NCBI GenBank assembly: GCA_025642075.2
Contig: JAODUO010000055.1
Span: 877,501-941,500 of the forward strand
DNA from: Ridgeia piscesae
Lineage: Eukaryota; Annelida; Polychaeta; Sabellida; Siboglinidae
Direction: 5' to 3'
DNA: 64,000 bases
Positions 56,810 to 64,000 of the stretch are shown in pieces (position 1 is the stretch's first letter; each line of letters starts with the position of its first letter). Position numbers and translations under genes: made by a program. The notes beneath the pieces were generated by a model that searched no databases, was not told the origin of the DNA, and saw only the letters and a list, made by a program, of their open reading frames with translations.

Positions 56810-57958
56810 ACTGGGTCTCAGCCACTCATGGGTCTGTCCCCACTTCCCACTGGGTCTCAGCCACTCAGGGGTCTGTGCCCACTTCCCACTGGGTCTCAGC
56901 CACTCAGGGGTCTGTGCCCACTTCTCACTGGGTCTCAGCCACTCAGGGGTCTGTGTCCCACTTCTCACTGGGTCTCAGCCACTCAGGGGTCCGTGCCCAC
57001 TTCCCACTGGGTCTCAGCCACTCATGGGTCTGTCCCCACTTCCCACTGGGTCTCAGCCACTCATGGGTCTGTCCCCACTTCCCACTGGGTCTCAGCCACT
57101 CATGGGTCTGTCCCCACTTCCCACTGGGTCTCAGCCACTCATGGGTCTGTCCCCACTTCCCACTGGGTCTCAGCCACTCAGGGGTCTGTGCCCACTTCCC
57201 ACTGGGTCTCAGCCACTCATGGGTCTGTCCCCACTTCCCACTGGGTCTCAGCCACTCATGGGTCTGTCCCCACTTCCCACTGGGTCTCAGCCACTCATGG
57301 GTCTGTCCCCACTTCCCACTGGGTCTCAGCCACTCATGGGTCTGTGCCCACTTCCCACTGGGTTGCAGCCACTCATGGGTCTGTCCCCACTTCCCACTGG
57401 GTCTCAGCCACTCATGGGTCTGTGCCCACTTCCCACTGGGTCTCAGCCACTCATGGCTCTGTCCCCACTTCCCACTGGGTCTCAGCCACTCAGGGGTCTG
57501 TGTCCCACTTCTCACTGGGTCTCAGCCACTCATGGGTCTGTCCCCACTTCCCACTGGGTCTCAGCCACTCATGGGTCTGTGTCCCACTTCCCACTGGGTC
57601 TCAGCCACTCATGGGTCTGTCCCCACTTCCCACTGGGTCTCAGCCACTCATGGGTCTGTCCCCACTTCCCACTGGGTCTCAGCCACTCATGGGTTTGTGT
57701 CCCACTTCCCACTGGGTCTCAGCCACTCATGGGTTTGTGTCCCACTTCCCACTGGGTCTCAGCCACTCATGGGTCTGTCCCCACTTCCCACTGGGTCTCA
57801 GCCACTCACGTATTTGTGTCCCACTTCCCACTGGGTCTCAGCCACTCATGGGTTTGTGTCCCACTTCCCACTGGGTCTCAGCCACTCATGGGTCTGTCCC
57901 CACTTCCCACTGGGTCTCAGCCACTCATGGGTCTGTCCCCACTTCCCACAGGGTCTCA
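56810..57958. repeat. 39-bp minisatellite downstream of CWC15, about 29 copies
   Basis: Core CACTTCCCACTGGGTCTCAG and CCACTCATGGGTCTGT. The 39-bp period (some 40-bp units) keeps three plus frames and one minus frame open for 190 to 420 codons. None is a gene. Confidence 0.96.
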
Positions 57959-57960
57959 GC

Positions 57961-58006
57961 CACCCTCCCTCCCTCCCTCCCTCCCTCCCTCCCTCCCTCC
58001 CTCCCT

Positions 58007-58058
<52 letters not shown>
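57961..58058. repeat. (CCCT)n followed by (CT)n microsatellite
   Basis: About 13 CCCT units, then about 22 CT units. Confidence 0.96.
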
Positions 58059-58059
<1 letters not shown>

Positions 58060-58063
<4 letters not shown>

Positions 58064-59400
58064 ACACACGGAACAAAACATACATAAGAGAACAGAACAG
58101 AAAACAAAAGCACACGTAAAAGCGCGCTCACCCTTCCCCACATAGAACACACACACGACAGATACGACACATCCACTATGGTGAAACCGCAGACGCAGAT
58201 GGTGACATCTGGCGAATACTTCGGTAACTACGGATTACAACTCGTCTCGGAGAGTGGTCGGCTGTATATAATTGGTAGCGCTAATTTAACATTAACCATA
58301 CTAACTACTTTTCTGCTACTGACAGTAATCCTAACCATATCTGACCCTAACTATTATTAGGCCCAAAGAACACTAATAGCCTTGACTAATAATTAGCTAT
58401 GTTAAAATCACAAATGAATAAGCATACTGAGATTGATAATGTAATCATAACAGCATATTCAAGTAGACTGATTTGTTGTAATGATTACGCACACGACACT
58501 AGTGGTGGACTTTTTAACTGGTACTTCAGGTTTCAACACAATTGTAATTACGTAGTTCTCCCAAATCTATGCGAGAGTCGACACGGCGCGAGTTAGTTCG
58601 TCCGTTTGTTCGTACTTTAAAAATTATTCCGTAGAGTGCATTGTTTTCTACATCACCCTCTCTGTTCAAACCCTCATCCTTCCTCTACATACTCTCCCCT
58701 CCCTCTCAACTTTTCTCTGTCCAACTAGGGTGGATGACATGAGGAGGGAGCGGGGAACGAATATTAAAAAGGGTGTGTACGACGAGGTGGAGGATGAAAG
58801 GTGAGGGTGGGGAAGACAGCGGGGTGGAGGTGAAAGAGTGGGGTGGAGAACTGTTGTTGAGGTCGAGATGAAGGGCATGGGGTTAGGGTTGCGAACGGGT
58901 TGAATGTCAGAGTAGTTCGCTAGGGTGAGGATGAAGACAGAGGGAGGTTGGAATGAGGAATGAGGGGTGACGTGGAGAAGGCTGGGGTTATTAAGTGGTG
59001 GTGGAGGAAAATTGAGGAGAGCAGATAATAATATGGAAAAGGGGAGAACATTGTGTGGTACCAGGAATAGCGACAGGGAAGACGGCGGGGAGGGGGAGGG
59101 AGGACCGAGGACAGAGGAAGAAGGTGGCGGAAGGAGAGAGGGGAGAGGGGTGGGAGTGAGAGAGGGTTGACCGCCGAAGGGGAGGGCGAAGGAGGAAGTA
59201 TTTTAGCACGTCGGTGGTTAGTGGGAGGAAAAAGGTGTCGATGAAACTTAGGGTGGACGCAGGGATAAACTGAAGGGATTAAGGACCGACGTGTAGACTT
59301 GACATTATGGGAGGGAAAGTGGGTGTGGAACTAAGGAAATGGGAGAAATACGTGCGAAATTGGTGGAATGACACGAGTGAAAAGGTTCATCCACCGGCTG
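58060..59400. other. Intergenic stretch, no gene supported
   Basis: Includes a purine-rich region on the plus strand (about 58735-59180, GAGG/GGTGGAG-like). Short open frames (for example 58178-58360 and 58399-58596) have no homology or splice context that I can support. Confidence 0.5.
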
Positions 59401-60124
59401 GTTGATACCGGTGTTCTCTGCAGGAGTCAGTGTTGAGTGCTTTGTTGTTTAGACGCCTTGGTGGAGGTTTTTGACAGGCAAGGATAGGTGTCCATAGATG
59501 GCATTGTGCAGTATGGTGAGGCGTCTGTTTGTTCGTCTGGTTGTTAGTTGTTGTAGGTGTAGCTGTTTTAGCATTTCTGACACCATCCGCTTCTCTAGAT
59601 GAGTAGTCGTTAAGTCGAAAATGGCTGCGCGTCTTTGAACTATTTCAATTTGGTTGATGAAGATCTATGGGGGGGGGGTGCGGATCCCGTACTGAGGATG
59701 AATATTCTAGAAGTGGTCGAACTACGGTTGTTTAAGCAGTTGTTTTGATGTTTATGGGACATGGAAATTGCGTCTGATGAATGCTTGGATGCGGTTTGTA
59801 GAAGCTGTACGCTGATGGACATGTATATTCTAGGTTAGGTATTTGGTTGTGCATACTCCTTGAGAGGGATGACTGTCTGCTTCCTGTAGTATTGTATTTA
59901 CTAGAGTATAATAAAAATGTTTCACATCATTTTTGGCATGAGTTAGTCTCACCACAAAGCATTACTCGTGGTTAAAGTGCATTTGCCAGTCATGTTTCAA
60001 CTGAGCTCATTCATTTAGATCTTTCTGTAGTTCTTGTGAGTCTAATTGATTGTTGATTTCTCTGTATATGACACAATCATCTGTAAACAGACGGACTGCG
60101 GGGTGGATATTGTCAGGTAAATCA

Positions 60125-60127
60125 TTG

Positions 60128-60199
<72 letters not shown>

Positions 60200-60212
60200 T
60201 ATATATATCATT
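60125..60212. repeat. (AT)n microsatellite inside the LINE
   Basis: Interrupts the reverse transcriptase between GPFLLM and NDLPDN, where an intact element has only two or three codons. Confidence 0.94.
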
Positions 60213-60481
60213 AAGAGAAAAGGGCCTAGTACCATGCCTTGTGGTACACCACGTCTAACATGGGTCCAGGAGGGATATTCTCCACTGACCACCATTCTCT
60301 GTTCACGGCATGTGAGAAATGTTGTCGTTAGTTTGCTTGGGAGCCGGTTATGGGGGATGTAATATCGAATGCTTTTGAGGAGTCCATTATGATCATGTCC
60401 ACTTCTTATTTTTGTTTAGAGATTTTGATGGGTCCTGTACTGTGAGTATTAACTGGGTTTCTGTCGAATGTTTACTGCGGA

Positions 60482-62205
60482 AGCCACGTTGTGTGTCAAA
60501 TAAGACAGTGTATGTCGAGATGGTCCGTTATGTTGTGTGTCAGATAAGACAGTGTAGGTCGAGATGGTCCGTTATGTTGTGTGTGTCAGATAAGACAGTG
60601 TAGGTCGAGATGATCCGTTATGTTGTGTGTCAGATAAGACAGTGTAGGTCGAGATGATCCGTTATGTTGTGTGAAATAAGACAGTGTAGGTCGAGATGGT
60701 CCGTTATGTTGTGTGTCAGATAAGACAGTGTAGGTCGAGATGGTCCGTTATGTTGTGTGTCAGATAAGACAGTGTAGGTCGAGATGGTCCGTTATGTTGT
60801 GTGTCAAATAAGACAGTGTAGGTCGAGATGGTCCGTTATGTTGTGTGTCAGATAAGACAGTGTAGGTCGAGATGGTCCGTTATGTTGTGTGTCAGATAAG
60901 ACAGTGTAGGTCGAGATGGTCCGTTATGTTGTGTGTCAGATAAGACAGTGTAGGTCGAGATGGTCCGTTATGTTGTGTGTCAGATAAGACAGTGTAGGTC
61001 GAGATGGTCCGTTATGTTGTGTGTCAGATAAGACAGTGTAGGTCGAGATGGTCCGTTATGGTGTGTGTCAGATAAGACAGTGTAGGTCGAGATGATCCGT
61101 TATGTTGTGTGTCAGATAAAACAGTGTAGGTCGAGATGGTCCGTTATGTTGTATGTCAGATAAGACAGTGTAGGTCGAGATGGTCCGTTATGTTGTGTGT
61201 CAGATAAGACAGTGTAGGTCGAGATGGTCCGTTATGTTGTATGTCAGATAAGACAGTGTAGGTCGAGATGGTCCGTTATGTTGTGTGTCAGATAAGACAG
61301 TGTAGGTCGAGATGGTCCGTTATGTTGTGTGTCAGATAAGACAGTGTAGGTCGAGATGGTCCGTTATGTTGTGTGTCAGATAAGACAGTGTAGGTCGAGA
61401 TGGTCCGTTATGTTGTGTGTCAGATAAGACAGTGTAGGTCGATATGGTCCGTTATGTTGTGTGTCAAATAAGACAGTGTAGGTCGAGATGGTCCGTTATG
61501 TTGTGTGTCAGATAAGACAGTGTAGGTCGAGATGGTCCGTTATGTTGTGTGTCAAATAAGACAGTGTAGGTCAAGATGGTCCATTATGTTGTGTGTCAGA
61601 TAAGACAGTGTAGGTCGAGATGGTCCGTTATGTTGTGTGTCAAATAAGACAGTGTAGGTCAAGATGGTCCATTATGTTGTGTGTCAGATAAGACAGTGTA
61701 GGTCGAGATGGTCCGTTATGTTGTGTGTCAGATAAGACAGTGTAGGTCGATATGGTCCGTTATGTTGTGTGTCAAATAAGACAGTGTAGGTCAAGATGGT
61801 CCATTATGTTGTGTGTCAGATAAGACAGTGTAGGTCGAGATGGTCCGTTATGTTGTGTGTCAGATAAGACAGTGTAGGTATAGATGGTCCGTTATGTTGT
61901 GTGTCAGATAAGACAGTGTAGGTCGAGATGGTCCGTTATGTTGTGTGTCAGATAAGACAGTGTAGGTCGAGATGGTCCGTTATGTTGTGTGTCAGATAAG
62001 ACAGTGTAGGTCGAGATGGTCCGTTATGTTGTGTGTCAGATAAGACAGTGTAGGTCGAGATGGTCCGTTATGTTGTGTGTCAGATAAGACAGTGTAGGTC
62101 TAGATGGTCCGTTATGTTGTGTGTCAGATAAGACAGTGTAGGTCTAGATGGTCCGTTATGTTGTGTGTCAGATAAGACAGTGTAGGTCGAGATGGTCCGG
62201 TATGT
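60482..62205. repeat. 44-bp minisatellite grown inside a LINE, about 39 copies
   Basis: Core AAGACAGTGTAGGTCGAGAT and GGTCCGTTATGTTGTGTGTC. On the minus strand the unit spells the LINE segment DHLDLHCLI plus the following DTQ. A 44-bp period breaks the frame at each unit. CAAGATGGTCCATTATG variants recur in a block at 61560-61810. Confidence 0.95.
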
Positions 62206-62400
62206 TAGAGTAAATAATGTATTCAAGGAGTTTGCAGCATATTGCGTGGGGTTAGGGAGATGTGACGATAATTTGATGGAAGGGACCGGTCTCCCTTGTT
62301 CAACATTGGGATGATGTTGGCTTCCAAACATGAGACGGGAAGTTCACCTGTGGTGTTTGGTCTTTGAAAGATTACTCTGAGAGCTGGAGCTAATTGCGCC

Positions 62401-63159
62401 ACTGCGCAAAGTACAACGCGTTTATATAATGTTCTCTACAATTTGTCATCCCGTCCGACAGCCGCGAATCGTTTGTCAGGTTGGCACGCGTCGGCTGTTG
62501 ACAGACGTTGTGGTATAATCTCGATAATAGGCACCCAGCGCCAGCGCCCAGTCAACCGTGACGGTGCTAGCGGCAACGCGTGTATGTATTCGTACTCTGT
62601 CCTTGTCAGCGGCAGTCACGCGTGTCAAATGGCCCGTGGCTTCAACGACACGTGACACGCGCCGTGTTTGAATGGAGCGAGCCATCAGGGTGTGGGGAAA
62701 ATATGGGAATATGTTTACGTGGGAATTGGGACAATCTAACATCCATCCTTCGAAGAGGGTACATTGGTTGGCATAACACATAAAAACACCACTTTAGCGG
62801 TATCCATTTTTTAAAGTTTAAAGTTGATTCACTTCACTGGCAGCCAAAGCGGCTGAATTGTACAATAAGAACATTATGGTTGATAACAAAGTCATTAATG
62901 TATATTAGTATAACTGTTTATGAAAGTATAACAATATATGAAAGTGTTACTAATTAGAATGTCTAGTACAATTAAAACGATAAAAATTTCGGATAGTAAA
63001 ACTGTTAATGTTCTGTAATATAAATACATACATTTAGATAAATTAAAGCATAAAAAAATATTTAGCAAAATATATTATTATAAATAAATCATACAACATG
63101 ACAACATGACTAAATTAGTCTAAAATAGAATTGAATAAATAGCTAAAAAGATTCACAGT
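62401..63159. other. Between the two LINEs: GC-rich then AT-rich, no gene supported
   Basis: 62401-62700 is richer in CpG than its surroundings; 62800-63159 is AT-rich and could be the 3' tail of the LINE at 63160. No further feature recognised. Confidence 0.45.
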
Positions 63160-64000
63160 TCAAAGCCAGTAATGTTCGTCTGTAAATAGAGAAGTCCATT
63201 CACTGTCAATTATACAGTCCATACGGCACAAAAGAGTTCTTGAAGCGATTGGTCTTACAGCGAGGAACACCGTAAGCGCGAGCGTTACAAAGAGAGTAGT
63301 TGCATGTCCTGGGGGCGGCAGGAGATGGTGCAGCTTGTGGTTGGTTTGCTGCATCCTCGCGAACAAGGATCTGCACAGCGCCTCTCTCCGGTCTGCCAGC
63401 GTTGATATTCTCGCAGTAGCGATGGCGTCGTTATAACGCACTCCACAACATATAATGCGCATGGCCCTTTTCTGAATTATTTCGAACAGGTTTGTTTGTC
63501 TTATTGTCAGACTGGTATGCCACACTTGATAGGCGTATTCGATGACAGAACGTGTGATTGTGGTATATGTTTGACGAGATGATGCGGTTCTATTCCAGCA
63601 CGCTTCAGTAGAATGACGAAGTATAGTCGTCGTGAAGCTTTTGTTGTGATATCGTCGATATGAAGTTGCCACGTAAGATGTGAAATGGTGACACCTAGTA
63701 GTCGAGTGCTGTGAACTTGTTCAATTTGGATGTCGTTAATAGTTATCGGCGGGATGTCTGGCGTTTCTTTTTTGAAGCAAATGCGCATTTCTTTTGTTTT
63801 GTCAAAGTTCAGTGCCATATTGTTGGTGATTGTCCATTGTGCCACTTCGTCTGCCGCGGTTTGGAGTGAACTGTTAACACATGAAGGTGCACCTGATTCC
63901 CAAATTGTGCAGTCGCCTACACATTTAACGTGCTCACAGGTTGTTCGCAAGTCGTTTATGAGACCGAAGTTTGTTCCTTGTGGCACACATGCGTTGATGG
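63160..64000 (-). pseudogene. Second LINE, ORF2 reverse transcriptase C-terminal half, runs off the window
   Basis: Minus strand from the window edge: VPQGTNFG (RT motif), HVKCVGDCTIWES where the catalytic YxDD box should be (altered to VGDC), ALNFDKTKEMRICFKKE, STRLLGVTIS, TKASRRLYFVILLKRAGIEP, a frameshift near 63580, then VIEYAYQVWHTSLT, LFEIIQKRAMRIICCGV, YNDAIATARISTLADRREAL, and a stop at 63162-63160. Dead copy. Different family from the LINE at 59405. Confidence 0.85.

Larger units (their letters stand above)
59405..62400 (-). pseudogene. Degenerate LINE (ORF2 reverse transcriptase), swollen by internal repeats
   Basis: Reading the minus strand, pieces occur in LINE order: QLAPALRVIF (about 62390), NFPSHVW, NIPDHLDLHCL (about 62200), [44-bp array], GFRSKHSTETQLIL (about 60480), GLLKSIRYYIPHNRL, TTFLTCREQRMVVSGEY, WTHVRRGVPQGMVLGPF (about 60235), [AT tract], NDLPDN, VRLFTDDCVIYREI (catalytic FTDD box), and LEYSS then VLNDYSSREA-like remains near 59580. 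Many frameshifts and stops. Coding content resembles CR1/L2-like LINEs; clade not assigned. Confidence 0.82.

Noticed and set aside
56828..58145. Three overlapping ORFs of 373-419 codons on the plus strand and one of 190 on the minus strand
   Set aside because: They are translations of a 39-bp (13-codon) tandem repeat plus CCCT/CT tracts. Equal openness of several frames is the mark of repeat sequence, not coding.
58178..58596. Two 60-65-codon ORFs after the CT tract
   Set aside because: No recognisable homology, no splice sites joining them, and no codon pattern distinguishing them from noise.

Overview
The window is nuclear DNA from an invertebrate animal. The genes have many introns with GT-AG (one GC-AG) splice sites, and there are no bacterial signals. 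It holds two complete genes arranged head to head. RYK, the Wnt-binding receptor pseudokinase, lies on the minus strand: 14 coding exons from 47024 down to 1117, 575 codons plus stop. CWC15, a spliceosome protein, lies on the plus strand: 6 exons from 47334 to 56149, 216 codons plus stop. I joined the exons by hand. All phases agree, both coding lengths are multiples of three, and each exon aligns in order with the known family. About 310 bp separates the two start codons, so they probably share a bidirectional promoter.

Layout. 1-1116 is the RYK 3' flank, with short tandem arrays. 1117-22301 carries RYK exons 14 to 2 (kinase, juxtamembrane, transmembrane, tetrabasic site, WIF domain) in compact introns full of minisatellites. 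A decayed 3.5-kb transposon with long terminal inverted repeats sits in intron 6. 22302-46918 is the 24.6-kb RYK intron 1, which holds microsatellites, large minisatellites, copies of a roughly 290-bp MITE-like family, LINE fragments and a foldback element, but no exon that I can support. 46919-47464 is the promoter pair with both first exons. 47465-56149 is the rest of CWC15, whose introns hold a hairpin-rich foldback element, a 27-bp array seeded in a MITE end, a splice-site-bearing array, a roughly 3.7-kb 43-bp array and a tRNA-derived SINE. 56150-59400 is intergenic. 59405-64000 holds two degenerate minus-strand LINEs, the first swollen by a 44-bp array inside its reverse transcriptase region.

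The most unusual theme is tandem duplication at splice sites. At RYK exons 4, 7, 10, 11 and 12 and at CWC15 exon 4, the neighbouring intron holds 2 to about 20 copies of a unit that contains the exon's own splice donor or acceptor, often with some exon sequence. From memory, arrays of this kind were described in amphioxus Adh as 'mirage minisatellites'. That, and the high density of minisatellites and MITEs, makes a cephalochordate my best guess, but the sequence alone does not prove it. A second theme is that mobile elements act as seeds for arrays: a MITE end for a 26-bp and a 27-bp array, and a LINE reverse transcriptase for a 44-bp array.
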